The notes below the pieces were generated by a model, which saw nothing but the letters and a program-made list of their open reading frames with translations, did not search any database and was not told the DNA's origin. Of a stretch of DNA of 64,000 nucleotides, positions 35,952 to 44,773 are shown piece by piece. The stretch lies in the NCBI RefSeq assembly GCF_011683915.1, contig NZ_JAAQPH010000015.1, positions 1 to 64,000 of the forward strand. The letters are read 5' to 3'. The DNA is from Pelagibius litoralis. Lineage in GTDB: Bacteria; Pseudomonadota; Alphaproteobacteria; Kiloniellales; Kiloniellaceae. Each line of letters starts with the position of its first letter. The first letter of the stretch is position 1. A program made the position numbers and the translations under genes.

Positions 35952-36085
35952 AGACCATTTTTCATCTTGATGGATCGATCTTTGTCGAAAGAATATTCCT
36001 AATATTCTGATGTTTACGAATGAATGGGTCTATTTATGGGGAGTACACTAATATTACCAAACCTCTGACTCTTGAGAAAAGATTA

Positions 36086-36095
36086 TTGCATGCAA
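36086..36095. promoter_or_regulatory. Candidate GntR operator, copy 2
   Basis: TTGCATGCAA is a perfect 10-base palindrome 144 bases after copy 1 and about 130 bases before the first open frame of the transporter array, a likely place for repression by the neighbouring FCD regulator. Confidence 0.5.
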
Positions 36096-36212
36096 AAGTC
36101 ATTTCGGATACTTTTTTGAAAATGCACAACCGCTGAGGCCGTCAAGGCCACGCGGAACGGGGATGACGCTGTCCAGCAACGCGTTATCAGCGAAAAAATC
36201 AGGGGGGCTGGC

Positions 36213-36341
36213 GTGAAAATCGAAACTCACGATCTTTCCGTTGTTCCCTGGAGCAGGGGATGGGGGCTGCGCCCGGTGGCCGGCCATGACCATGCTGCGA
36301 CCCGCATCAGTGCCTGCGCCTTTGGGTGGTCCGCCGCATGA
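36213..36341 (+). CDS. Small 42-residue ORF coupled to the ABC ATPase gene
   Basis: A GTG start at 36213 follows AGGGGGG (36201-36207) at good spacing. The frame runs 42 codons (MKIETHDLSVVPWSRGWG...) and ends TGA overlapping the ATPase ATG (ATGA, 36338-36341). The strong ribosome site and exact overlap suggest that it is translated and couples to the ATPase. The sequence resembles nothing I know and has no membrane segment. It could be a leader peptide, a small subunit or the last piece of a longer lost gene. Confidence 0.5.
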   Translation: MKIETHDLSVVPWSRGWGLRPVAGHDHAATRISACAFGWSAA

Positions 36342-37411
36342 CCGCCATCCTCGAACTGAAGAACGTCACCAAGCGCTACGGCGGCGACACCGCCCTCGAC
36401 GGTTTGTCTGTTACGCTGGAAGCCAATGAGTACATTTCACTTCTTGGTCCGAGCGGATCCGGGAAGTCGACTCTTTTGAGGGTCATTGCCGGCTTCGAGA
36501 AGCCCGATGCCGGCGAGGTGCTTCTGGAAGGGCGTTCCTTGGCCCAGGTGCCTGCCTACCGGCGGGGTATCGGCTTTGTGTCGCAGGGTTTCGCCCTCTT
36601 TCCGCATCTCTCGGTTTTTGAGAACGTGGCTTTCGGGTTGCGCAATCGCGAAGACGATCCCTTGCAGGACGCCGCAGAGCTTCGTCGCAGGGTCGATGAG
36701 ATGCTGGCGCTGGTCGGGCTTTCCGATCTGGGTGAACGTGGCATCGACCAGATTTCCGGCGGCCAGAAGCAACGGGTCGCCCTGGCGCGGACCCTGGTCG
36801 CCGACCCCAAGATTATCCTGCTCGATGAACCTCTCGGTGCCTTGGATGCCAACCTGCGGGCGCGCATGCGTGTCGAGCTCAGGCGGATTCGCCAGCAGCT
36901 TGGAATCACCTTCATGCATGTGACGGGTAACGAAGAAGAGGCGCTGGCGATGGGTGACAGGGTGGCCGTGCTCGACAGCGGCCGCCTGGCTCAGATCTCC
37001 GATCCCGATTCCGTCTATAACCGGCCGCAGTCTGCCCGCGTGGCGAAATTTCTCAACTGTTACAACATGTTCGAGGGGCGCCGTGATGAAGGGGGCGCTT
37101 TTCACGCCGGGGTCAGCAGCTTTGCCTGTTCGCCCGGTGCCGCAGCAGCAGGCGTGTATTGCGTGCGCTTCGACAAGATCAGGGTGGTTCCACTGCAAGG
37201 CCTGTCGGAAGACGGCGGCACCGGCGTCCGGGCGACTTTTATCACCAGCGAGTATGCGGGGCCGCGCATTACCTATTTCTTCCGCGGGGCTGACGGAAAG
37301 GTGCTTGAGGTGGAGTACCACCTGAGCCATCGGCGCCCCGATGAGTTCGCGGTCGGTGGCGACTACTGGCTGTCGTGGTCGCCCGACGAAGCGCTTGTGT
37401 ATTTCCAATGA
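36338..37411 (+). CDS. Polyamine-type ABC transporter ATP-binding protein with degenerate H-loop
   Basis: 357 residues from the ATG at 36338. Walker A is GPSGSGKSTLL, signature ISGGQKQRVALARTL and Walker B IILLDEPLGALD, as in PotA. Where PotA/MalK proteins read VTHDQEEAL, this one reads VTGNEEEAL, so the switch histidine is glycine. A C-terminal TOBE-like regulatory region follows (about 240-357). The second ATPase of the array, at 42208, keeps the histidine, so the two may form an asymmetric pair. It is the first full-length gene of the importer operon. Confidence 0.9.
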   Translation: MTAILELKNVTKRYGGDTALDGLSVTLEANEYISLLGPSGSGKSTLLRVIAGFEKPDAGEVLLEGRSLAQVPAYRRGIGFVSQGFALFPHLSVFENVAFGLRNREDDPLQDAAELRRRVDEMLALVGLSDLGERGIDQISGGQKQRVALARTLVADPKIILLDEPLGALDANLRARMRVELRRIRQQLGITFMHVTGNEEEALAMGDRVAVLDSGRLAQISDPDSVYNRPQSARVAKFLNCYNMFEGRRDEGGAFHAGVSSFACSPGAAAAGVYCVRFDKIRVVPLQGLSEDGGTGVRATFITSEYAGPRITYFFRGADGKVLEVEYHLSHRRPDEFAVGGDYWLSWSPDEALVYFQ

Positions 37412-37426
37412 GAGACTTCAAGGCTG

Positions 37427-38362
37427 ATGATGGACGCTAGCCGCGGTAACGATGTCCTGCCCGAAAGCGCAACGGCTGAAGAGGGTGTGAAGACAGAGTC
37501 CGGGGGCGGCGATTCCTCGGCACGCCGGATTACGGCGATGCTCATCGCGCCGGGAACGATCTGGATGCTGCTGTTTCTGGTCGTACCCATGCTGATGATG
37601 GTCTACGTCAGTTTCTGGACCCAGAAGACCTTCAGCATCGAACCGACCCTGACCGTGAAGAGCTGGGTTGCCTTCTTCTCCAGCGAGACCTATTTCGCCG
37701 CCCTGTTGAGAACGATCAAGATCTGGCTGATCGTGCTGGCGACGACTTTTGCGCTGGGTTATCCGACAGCGCTCTTCATCGGTCTCTTCATCAAGAACAA
37801 GACGGTCCAGACCATTGTCCTGGTGCTCTGCGTGGTACCCTTCTGGACCTCGTTCCTGATCCGTGTTCTGGCCTGGCGCCCCATGCTCGGCAAGGAAGGG
37901 GCGGTGAACATCGTTCTGGAGAAACTGGGTCTGATCGCCGAACCCATCGAGGTTCTGCTCTTCACCGAATTCAGCGTCGTCGTCGGTATGACCCAGATCT
38001 ACGTGGTCTTCATGGTCGGTCCGATCGCCTTCATGCTTTCGCGCATCGACCCCAGTCTGATTGAGGCCGCGCGCGATCTTGGCGCCGGCACCTGGCGTAT
38101 CTTCCGGACGATCATCTTTCCGCTCAGCTTGCCTGGGGTGGTGGTCGGGGCGATCTTCGTTTCGGTCATGGTCCTGGGCGAGTTTGCCACCTCGGCCGCG
38201 CTGTCGGGGCGCAAGGTCAATCTTCTGGGCAACATTATCGTGACCCAGGTGGGCTCCCTGAAGTGGGCCTTTGCCGCCGTCGCCGGTGTGATCCTCACTG
38301 CCGTCATGGCTATCGTCGTAGCGGTCCTGCTGCGCTTTGTGGATCTGAGGAAGGAGCTCTAG
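37427..38362 (+). CDS. Polyamine-type ABC transporter permease (PotB family)
   Basis: 311 residues with a long hydrophilic N-terminus (about 40 residues) and then six membrane segments. The EAA loop LIEAARDLGAGTWRIFRTII contacts the ATPases, and WTSFLIRVLAWRPMLG is a PotB/PotH hallmark. It begins 15 bases after the ATPase stop and forms the channel with the next protein. Confidence 0.92.
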   Translation: MMDASRGNDVLPESATAEEGVKTESGGGDSSARRITAMLIAPGTIWMLLFLVVPMLMMVYVSFWTQKTFSIEPTLTVKSWVAFFSSETYFAALLRTIKIWLIVLATTFALGYPTALFIGLFIKNKTVQTIVLVLCVVPFWTSFLIRVLAWRPMLGKEGAVNIVLEKLGLIAEPIEVLLFTEFSVVVGMTQIYVVFMVGPIAFMLSRIDPSLIEAARDLGAGTWRIFRTIIFPLSLPGVVVGAIFVSVMVLGEFATSAALSGRKVNLLGNIIVTQVGSLKWAFAAVAGVILTAVMAIVVAVLLRFVDLRKEL

Positions 38363-38365
38363 TCC

Positions 38366-39217
38366 ATGGAGAACCGCCCCTTCCTCCGCTCCGCCCTGGC
38401 GTTCTACACCGCCCTTTTTATCGGCTTTCTCTATGCGCCCTTCGTGGTGCTCGGGATCCTCAGCTTTCAGGCCGGGCCCGAAGGCGGGCCGCAGTTTCCG
38501 ATCACCGAGTGGTCGACTTACTGGTATGAGCATATCTTCGGGCTGACGCCGCCTTCGCGCATCGCCCCCCTGCCGATCGGCGAGGCGATGATCCGGTCGT
38601 TGACCCTGGCCTTTATGACCATGGTGACCTCGACCGTGCTCGGCACCATGACCGCCCAGGCTTTCCGCCGCCGCTTCAAGGGTTCCGGCTTCGTCTTCTA
38701 TCTGGTCGTGCTGGGTATGATCGTTCCCGGCGTTCTGGTCGGCCTCGGCCTGGCGCTGGTGGCCAACAACCTGGGCATCTCCCGCGCCTGGTGGGGCACC
38801 GCCTACGTGGCCCATGTTCTCTACACCTTTCCTTTTGCCTTCCTCGTCATGCTGGCGATCTTCAACCGTTTTGACAGATCGGTGGAGGAGGCGGCCTGGA
38901 GCCTTGGTGTGACGCCGATGCGCACCTTCAGAAAGGTCACCTTCCCGCTGATCTTTCCCGGCGTCCTCAGTTCCATGCTGTTTGCCTTCACGCTCAGTTA
39001 CGACGAGTTTCCGCGCACGCTTTTTGCCGCGGGCGCGGATCTGACCCTGCCGCTGGCGATCTACGGCACCTTCTCCGTTGAAATCCATCCGAACATCTTT
39101 GCCTTCGGTGTTCTGACGACGCTGTTCTCCTTCTCCATTCTCGCCGTCTACGGAATCCTGATGTCGCTTTCGGTGCGGCGCGCGAAGAAGGCCGCCATTC
39201 AGGAAGATATCCAATGA
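38366..39217 (+). CDS. Polyamine-type ABC transporter permease (PotC family)
   Basis: A 283-residue permease with six predicted membrane segments and the EAA loop VEEAAWSLGVTPMRTFRKVT. LSYDEFPRTLFAAG is the PotC-type segment near the C-terminus. AAGGAGCT precedes the start, and the gene overlaps the SDR gene by 4 bases. With the PotB-like subunit it makes the importer channel. Confidence 0.92.
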   Translation: MENRPFLRSALAFYTALFIGFLYAPFVVLGILSFQAGPEGGPQFPITEWSTYWYEHIFGLTPPSRIAPLPIGEAMIRSLTLAFMTMVTSTVLGTMTAQAFRRRFKGSGFVFYLVVLGMIVPGVLVGLGLALVANNLGISRAWWGTAYVAHVLYTFPFAFLVMLAIFNRFDRSVEEAAWSLGVTPMRTFRKVTFPLIFPGVLSSMLFAFTLSYDEFPRTLFAAGADLTLPLAIYGTFSVEIHPNIFAFGVLTTLFSFSILAVYGILMSLSVRRAKKAAIQEDIQ

Positions 39218-39960
39218 GGCCGCTGGAAGATCATGTCGCTGTGGTGACCGGTGCCGGCAACGGTATCGGCGAGGCCATCGCCCGGCGCTTGGTCGATGCC
39301 GGCGCCAAGGTCGTCGTCAACGATCTGCAGGCGGCGGCGGCTGAAAAGGTGGCTGCGGCCATAACCGCCGATGGCGGCGCTGCGACGGCCGTCGCGGGCG
39401 ACGTTTCCGCGCCCGAAGATGTGTCCAGGATCTTCGAGCATTGTACCGAGGCATTCGGCGACTGCAGCCTGCTTGTCAATAACGCCGGCATTGTCCAGCA
39501 GTCGCTTTTTGAGGACCTCTCCATCGAGGACTGGGACCGCATGATTGCCGTCCACCTGCGCGGCACCTTTCTCTGCGCCCGGGCCGTGATCGCCCCGATG
39601 CTGCAGCAGGGCGAGGGGGTGATCGTCAACATCGCCTCCCAGCTCGGGCAGATCGGCGGTGTCGAGCTGGTGCACTACAGCGCTGCCAAGGCGGGGATCA
39701 TCGGCCTCACCAAGGCGCTGGCGCGCGAGGTCAGCAAGCGCGGCGTGCGCGTCAACGCGGTGGCGCCGGGTCCGATCAATACCGATCTGGTGCGCAACCT
39801 TTCGGACGATTGGCGCCAGGCGAAGGCCGGGGAATTACCCCTTGGTCATTTCGGGGAGCCGCAGGACGTTGCCGACACGGTGGCCTTTCTGGCGTCGCCG
39901 GCGGCGCGGATATACGTCGGGCAGACACTGGGCCCGAACTCCGGGGACGTGATGCTTTAG
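39214..39960 (+). CDS. Short-chain dehydrogenase/reductase (FabG-like), first of two
   Basis: A 248-residue classical SDR with cofactor motif TGAGNGIGEAIARR, NNAG in LLVNNAGIVQ and catalytic residues in NIASQLGQIG and HYSAAKAGIIG. ATGA overlap with the permease shows coupling to the importer. The substrate is unknown; oxidation or reduction of a hydroxyl group on the imported compound is likely. It is related to, but clearly different from, the SDR that follows. Confidence 0.92.
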   Translation: MRPLEDHVAVVTGAGNGIGEAIARRLVDAGAKVVVNDLQAAAAEKVAAAITADGGAATAVAGDVSAPEDVSRIFEHCTEAFGDCSLLVNNAGIVQQSLFEDLSIEDWDRMIAVHLRGTFLCARAVIAPMLQQGEGVIVNIASQLGQIGGVELVHYSAAKAGIIGLTKALAREVSKRGVRVNAVAPGPINTDLVRNLSDDWRQAKAGELPLGHFGEPQDVADTVAFLASPAARIYVGQTLGPNSGDVML

Positions 39961-40028
39961 GGCGTAGTGTTTTCGGATGCAGGGCTCTCGGTCAGGGGCC
40001 GGGAACGCAGGAACAGGAAACAGGGTTG

Positions 40029-40799
40029 ATGAAGGCGATGGCAGATCAAGGGAGCGTACTCATCACCGGCGGCGGCATCGGCATCGGGCGCGCGACCGCC
40101 CTCGCTTTCGCCGATGCGGGCTACCACGTTATCGTGACCGACGTCCTCGACAAGCAGGGCGAGGCGGTTGTGGCGGAAATCAATGCCGGCGGCGGGGCTG
40201 CGCGCTTTCAGCATCTGGACGTCACCGACAGCAAAAACACCGACGCCGTGGTGGCCGATGCCGAAGCGCAGTTCGGTGCGCTCGATGTGGTGGTCGCCAA
40301 TGCCGGCATTGCCCACAGGGTTCCCCTGGCGCAGATGTCCGATGAGAAGTGGGACCACACCTTCGACGTCGACTTGAAAGGCATCATGCGCGTCGCGCGT
40401 GCCGCCGTACCGGCGATGCGGGCCAAGGGAAGCGGGGCCATCGTCGCGCTCTCCTCGATCATGGGGGTCGCCTACGGCTGGGACGAACACGTCCACTACT
40501 CCGCCGCCAAGTCAGGCGTTGTCGGGCTGGTGCGCGGCCTGGCGGTCGAACTGGCGCGGGACGGAATCCGGGTCAACGGCATTGCGCCGGGCTACATCCG
40601 CACCGCCCAGGCGCTTTCGGAAGAACATTCACTCGGGCCGGCCGGCCTGGAAAAGGCGGCCGAGTTCATCCCGATTGGCCGGGTTGGAGAACCCGATGAT
40701 ATTGCCGACGTCGCCGTTTTCTTGGCGTCGCATGCTGCCCGCTACATGACCGGGCAGACAGTTGTGGTCGATGGCGGCCTTCTTGTGGGGAGGTATTGA
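40029..40799 (+). CDS. Short-chain dehydrogenase/reductase (FabG-like), second of two
   Basis: About 256 residues; the ATG at 40029 is chosen, and an alternative at 40038 would be only slightly shorter. The motif is ITGGGIGIGRATALAF, with VANAG in VVVANAGIAH and catalytic residues in ALSSIMG and HYSAAKSGVVG. The longer open frame upstream has no homology. It lies between the first SDR and the binding protein of the same importer. Confidence 0.9.
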   Translation: MKAMADQGSVLITGGGIGIGRATALAFADAGYHVIVTDVLDKQGEAVVAEINAGGGAARFQHLDVTDSKNTDAVVADAEAQFGALDVVVANAGIAHRVPLAQMSDEKWDHTFDVDLKGIMRVARAAVPAMRAKGSGAIVALSSIMGVAYGWDEHVHYSAAKSGVVGLVRGLAVELARDGIRVNGIAPGYIRTAQALSEEHSLGPAGLEKAAEFIPIGRVGEPDDIADVAVFLASHAARYMTGQTVVVDGGLLVGRY

Positions 40800-40864
40800 T
40801 ACGCAGGAAGACTGTTTGGGCCATCAACCATTCGAACGAGAGTCATTGAAGGGAGACACTACAG

Positions 40865-42112
40865 ATGTCTGTGAAAAATCAGCACTCTCGCCGCGATGTT
40901 CTGTCTGCGGCGTTGAAGGGAACGGTTGCTACCACGGCGTTGGCTCTGGGCGGCGGAACGCCGTTCCTGAACTCGCGCAAAGCTTACGCGGCGGCTGCCG
41001 ATATTTCGAAGCAGCAGTTGCGGACCATCGGCCTGTCGGTGACGGTGCAGGAACGCATCCTCGACGATTTCAGGAACAAGTCCGGTGTCGGCGGCACCAC
41101 GGGAACGGCGGCGACTTTCCCCGACGCCCAGACCAAGATTCTGTCCGGCTCCAAGGATTTCGATTGCTGGGAAACCATTGGCGAGCGTCTGCCCGCGGTG
41201 GTGATGACCAACAATGTCGATCCGGTATCGACGTCGGATCTGAAGAACTGGGGCAATATCCGCGACACCTTCACCAAGGTGGATTCCAAGTGGGAGAAGA
41301 GGGCGCAGATCACCGGCCAGATCTGGGCCGACGATGCCCAGACCAAGCTCTATATGGTGCCGACGGTCTATAACTATGACTCGATCGGTTACAACCCTTC
41401 TGTGGTCAGCGACGAAGAGGCCAATACCTGGACCGCCATCTTCGACAAGAAGTGGAAGGGGCGCTCCGGCCTCAATACCGATCCCCTGATCGCCCTGGGT
41501 CAGGCCGTTCTGGCGATGAACAGCCTGGGTATGTCCGACGTGAAGAACCCCGGCAACCCGAACCAGGCGGAGATCGATGAGGCGATGAAGTTCCTCATCT
41601 CGAAGAAGAAGGAAGGCCAGTTCCGAGCGCTTTGGGGCGATTTCGGCGAGCTGGTGAACCTTCTGGCTTCTGGCGAGATGGTGGTCTGCGATGCTTGGCA
41701 ACCGGCGGTGATGGCGGTCAAGGCACAGGGCACGCCCTGCCGCTATGCGGTGCCGAAGGAAGGCTACCGCGCCTGGTCTATCGGTATCACCCCGATCGCC
41801 GGCACCCCCAACAAGGGTGCGGTCAACGCCTATGCGGATTACTGGTTGTCCGGGCCGCCGGCGATCACCGTTTCCGAGCAGGGCTACTACTCACCGACGA
41901 CCAACGTGAAGGATGCGATGGATCCCGACCGCTATGCCTTCTGGTACGAAGGCGCTCCATGGAAGGGTGCGCCCTCGCGCGGCATCGTCGAAGGCGATCT
42001 GCGTGACGGCGGATCCCTGGCCGAGCGTGCTTCCACCGTCGCCTACTGGCACCAGTGGCCTGACGAGTACGACTACGTCATTGCGAAGTGGGACGAGTTC
42101 CTCAACGCCTGA
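40865..42112 (+). CDS. Polyamine-type ABC substrate-binding protein, Tat-exported
   Basis: 415 residues with a twin-arginine signal (HSRRDVLSAALKGTVATTAL) ending near AYAAA. The mature part fits SBP family 1 (PotD/PotF-like), with MVPTVYNYDSIGYNP and CRYAVPKEGYRAW. It presumably serves the PotB/PotC-like permeases upstream. A paralogue without any signal is found at 60320. The ligand may be a small nitrogen compound rather than a polyamine, given the amidases and hydantoinases that follow. A 13-pair hairpin follows the gene. Confidence 0.9.
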   Translation: MSVKNQHSRRDVLSAALKGTVATTALALGGGTPFLNSRKAYAAAADISKQQLRTIGLSVTVQERILDDFRNKSGVGGTTGTAATFPDAQTKILSGSKDFDCWETIGERLPAVVMTNNVDPVSTSDLKNWGNIRDTFTKVDSKWEKRAQITGQIWADDAQTKLYMVPTVYNYDSIGYNPSVVSDEEANTWTAIFDKKWKGRSGLNTDPLIALGQAVLAMNSLGMSDVKNPGNPNQAEIDEAMKFLISKKKEGQFRALWGDFGELVNLLASGEMVVCDAWQPAVMAVKAQGTPCRYAVPKEGYRAWSIGITPIAGTPNKGAVNAYADYWLSGPPAITVSEQGYYSPTTNVKDAMDPDRYAFWYEGAPWKGAPSRGIVEGDLRDGGSLAERASTVAYWHQWPDEYDYVIAKWDEFLNA

Positions 42113-42143
42113 GGATTCTTTCCGCCGACTGAGCGAAGGGATT

Positions 42144-42172
42144 GGGCCGGGGCATCTTGGATGCTTCGGTCC
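42144..42172 (+). promoter_or_regulatory. Hairpin after the Tat-exported substrate-binding protein
   Basis: GGGCCGGGGCATC, a 3-base loop and GATGCTTCGGTCC form 13 pairs (three of them G-T). It separates the binding protein from the second ATPase, like the hairpins after the other three binding-protein genes. Confidence 0.65.
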
Positions 42173-42207
42173 AGCCCGGCGCTGCGATTACTGGAGGCAG
42201 ACTGTTC

Positions 42208-43317
42208 GTGGCATACGATCTGGAACTGATCGGCGTCGAGAAGGTTTACGACAACGGCACGCTGGCCGTTCGGAACTTCGATCTTCAAGTCGAAAAAGGC
42301 GAATTCATATCCTTCGTCGGGCCCTCCGGCTGCGGCAAGACGACGACGCTGCGCATGATCGCGGGTTTCGAATCGATCACCTCCGGCGAGGTGCGCATCC
42401 GTGGCGAACGCATCAACGAATTGCCGGCGGAACGGCGCCCGACATCGACGATTTTCCAGAACTACGCGCTTTTTCCGCATATGACCGTGCGCCAGAACAT
42501 CGAATACGGCTTGGCGGTAAAAGGCCTGCCGGCCGCCGCGCGGCACGAGAAGGCCGACAGCATCATGAGCAAGCTGGAACTGCTCGACGTCGCGGAGCGT
42601 CGCCACGAGGGCCTCTCCGGCGGTCAGCGCCAGCGCATCGCCCTGGCGAGGGGCCTGGTGGTGGAGCCCGACATTCTTTTGCTGGACGAGCCGCTGGGCT
42701 CCCTCGACGCAAACCTGCGCAAATCGATCCAGAACGAACTGAAGCTTCTTCAGCGCAATCTCGGCATCACTTTCGTCTTCGTCACCCATGCCCAGTCAGA
42801 GGCCCTGGTGCTGTCGGACCGGGTCATCGTGATGAACCGGGGCGAGGTGGAGCAGATCAGCGGACCCTACGAACTCTATACAAGACCGGAGACGAGCTTC
42901 GTCGCTCAGTTCATCGGGCGGAACACCAACATCCCCGGCCGCCTTCGGGGCCGGGACGGTGGCCAGGCCGTTGTCGATACCGCATATGGGGCGCTGAAGG
43001 GCCACCTCAACGACGGTTCGCTGGGTGAGGGCGCGGAGATCATCGCGGTGGTGCCGTCGGAAGCCATCGATGTGCATCCGCTGACGGCCGACCGCAACGC
43101 CCTGGCCGAACAGTACCGGGGCAATGTGATCGAGGGTCTGGTGGAGACCGCCGACGTCGTCGGTCATACCGTGTCCTATGTGATCAGGCTGCCGGATGGC
43201 CGGGAAGTGATGGTCGAGAGCCATACGGAGAAGTACCGCGAGGCCTTCGAGGCGGGTTCGTCCCAGGTCTATCTGTCGTGGCTGCCGAACGAGGCGACGG
43301 TGATCGCCGCCGCCTGA
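42208..43317 (+). CDS. Polyamine-type ABC transporter ATP-binding protein with intact H-loop
   Basis: 369 residues using the GTG at 42208 (GGAGGC nine bases upstream); a frame opening at 42142 would read through the hairpin. Walker A is GPSGCGKTTTLR, signature [15 protein letters not shown], Walker B ILLLDEPLGSLD and H-loop FVTHAQSEAL with the histidine present. A TOBE-like C-terminal region follows. It is the second ATPase of one importer that has only one pair of permeases, so it either pairs with the 36338 ATPase or replaces it. Confidence 0.91.
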   Translation: MAYDLELIGVEKVYDNGTLAVRNFDLQVEKGEFISFVGPSGCGKTTTLRMIAGFESITSGEVRIRGERINELPAERRPTSTIFQNYALFPHMTVRQNIEYGLAVKGLPAAARHEKADSIMSKLELLDVAERRHEGLSGGQRQRIALARGLVVEPDILLLDEPLGSLDANLRKSIQNELKLLQRNLGITFVFVTHAQSEALVLSDRVIVMNRGEVEQISGPYELYTRPETSFVAQFIGRNTNIPGRLRGRDGGQAVVDTAYGALKGHLNDGSLGEGAEIIAVVPSEAIDVHPLTADRNALAEQYRGNVIEGLVETADVVGHTVSYVIRLPDGREVMVESHTEKYREAFEAGSSQVYLSWLPNEATVIAAA

Positions 43318-43352
43318 TCATTGGCGGCCAAGGATTGAAGGAGGGGTAAGGG

Positions 43353-44723
43353 ATGATCGATGCAGAGACACTGTCGCGGGCTACGGCGGCGGGCATCGGT
43401 CGTCTGATCGCGGGCGGGGTCACCGATCCGGTCGAGGTCGCCGAGTACTTTCTCGGCCGGGCGACGGAGGCGAAAGAACAGAATGTCTTTCTCTGCGTCA
43501 CCGCGGCACGCGCCAAGCGGGAGGCTGAGGCCAGCCTGAAGCGGTACCGGGACGGCCGGGCGCTGGGGCCGCTCGACGGGGTGCCGCTGTCCTGGAAGGA
43601 CCTGTTCGACGTCGCCGGCAGCCCGACAACCGCAGGCTCCGCGTTGCTGCGCGACACTGCGGCGGTTCAGCAGGACGCCCCGGTGGTCGCCAATGCCGCG
43701 GCGGCCGGCATGATCTGTCTTGGAAAGGTCAATCTGACCGAGTTCGCCTACTCGGGTCTCGGTCTCAACCCGCATTACGGGACGCCCGCCAATCCCCATG
43801 ATCAGGCGGTCGCGCGGGCACCGGGCGGTTCGAGCTCGGGTTCTGCGGTTTCGGTCGCCTGCGGGGCAAATCCCTGCTCGATCGGCACGGATACCGGTGG
43901 ATCGGTGCGCATACCCGCCGCCTTCAACGGCCTCGTCGGCTACAAGACCTCCGAACGCCGGGTCGACAAGTCTGCGGTTTTCCCGCTTTCCGACACGCTC
44001 GACACCGTGGGGCCGCTCACCCGCTCGGTCGAGGATGCGGTGCTGCTGGACATGGCCCTGCGGGGGGCGGTCGCCAGTGCTGTGCGCCGGGCGGATCTCT
44101 CAAGCCTGCGTCTGGTCGTGCCCGAAAGCGTGGCCTTCGACGGTATCGAAGACGCGGTCGCGGCGAACTTCGAACGCTGCATCGACCGCCTGTCGGCGGT
44201 CGGCGCCAGCGTGGAGCGCCGCCGGTTTACTCTGTTCGAGGAAGTTGAAGCGGTGACGGCGGAACACGGCTCGCTCACCGCTGCCGAGGCCTACTTCGTG
44301 CACCGTGGAAGAGTCGATGGCGCCGACTGCGCCAAGGTCGACCGCCGTGTCGTCGCCCGGATCCTGGGCGGAAAGCGCATGTCGTCCCATGATCTGATCA
44401 GCGTTCTCCGCCAGCGAAGCCGCCTCATTGCCGCCTTCGGCCGGGAACTCGATGGCGCTTTACTGGCGATGCCGACGGTCGCGCATACCGCGCCCGAGAT
44501 CGGCCCTCTGGAGGCGGACGACGAGCTTTTCCACGAGGTGAACCTGAAGACGCTGCGCAACACCATGCTGGGGAATTTCCTTGCCACCTGTGGCCTTGCC
44601 CTGCCTTCCGGCTGCGATGCCAAGGGCTTGCCGACCAGCATTCTGTTCTCGGCGCCGGGCGGTTGCGACGAGAAGCTGTTGTCCGACGGACTGGCGATCG
44701 AAAGCGCGCTGTCAGAGGTCTGA
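43353..44723 (+). CDS. Amidase signature family hydrolase
   Basis: 456 residues with the complete Ser-cisSer-Lys triad. Lys82 lies in PLSWKDLFDVAG, the glycine-serine loop is GGSSSGSAVSVACG, and the nucleophile serine is in GTDTGGSVRIPAA. The family includes GatA, allophanate hydrolase (AtzF/DUR1 N-domain) and linear amide hydrolases. It lacks the C-terminal allophanate hydrolase domain. It probably hydrolyses an open-chain amide produced by the cyclic-amide enzymes downstream. GAGGGGTAAGG precedes the start. Confidence 0.92.
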   Translation: MIDAETLSRATAAGIGRLIAGGVTDPVEVAEYFLGRATEAKEQNVFLCVTAARAKREAEASLKRYRDGRALGPLDGVPLSWKDLFDVAGSPTTAGSALLRDTAAVQQDAPVVANAAAAGMICLGKVNLTEFAYSGLGLNPHYGTPANPHDQAVARAPGGSSSGSAVSVACGANPCSIGTDTGGSVRIPAAFNGLVGYKTSERRVDKSAVFPLSDTLDTVGPLTRSVEDAVLLDMALRGAVASAVRRADLSSLRLVVPESVAFDGIEDAVAANFERCIDRLSAVGASVERRRFTLFEEVEAVTAEHGSLTAAEAYFVHRGRVDGADCAKVDRRVVARILGGKRMSSHDLISVLRQRSRLIAAFGRELDGALLAMPTVAHTAPEIGPLEADDELFHEVNLKTLRNTMLGNFLATCGLALPSGCDAKGLPTSILFSAPGGCDEKLLSDGLAIESALSEV

Positions 44724-44773
44724 CGCCGGGCGTTTCCTTCTGAAGCGGCAGACTGACCGCAGGAGATGAAGTG

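Larger units (their letters stand above)
35721..36212. other. Divergent regulatory region, no gene recognised
   Basis: 492 bases between the GntR gene and the amide/ureide array. The left part is GC-rich and holds a long imperfect palindrome. The centre (about 35930-36120) is AT-rich, with two TTGCATGC motifs and an AATATTCCTAATATT direct repeat near 35992. Nothing here looks protein-coding. Confidence 0.6.

Noticed and set aside
37418-39214. 598-codon open frame on the minus strand opposite the permease genes
   Set aside because: It is a GC-rich antisense shadow of two clear permeases; the predicted protein is low-complexity and charged, without any domain.
42142-42207. 22-codon upstream start for the second importer ATPase
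   Set aside because: The segment forms a 13-pair hairpin and has no homology; the GTG at 42208 is placed correctly after GGAGGC.
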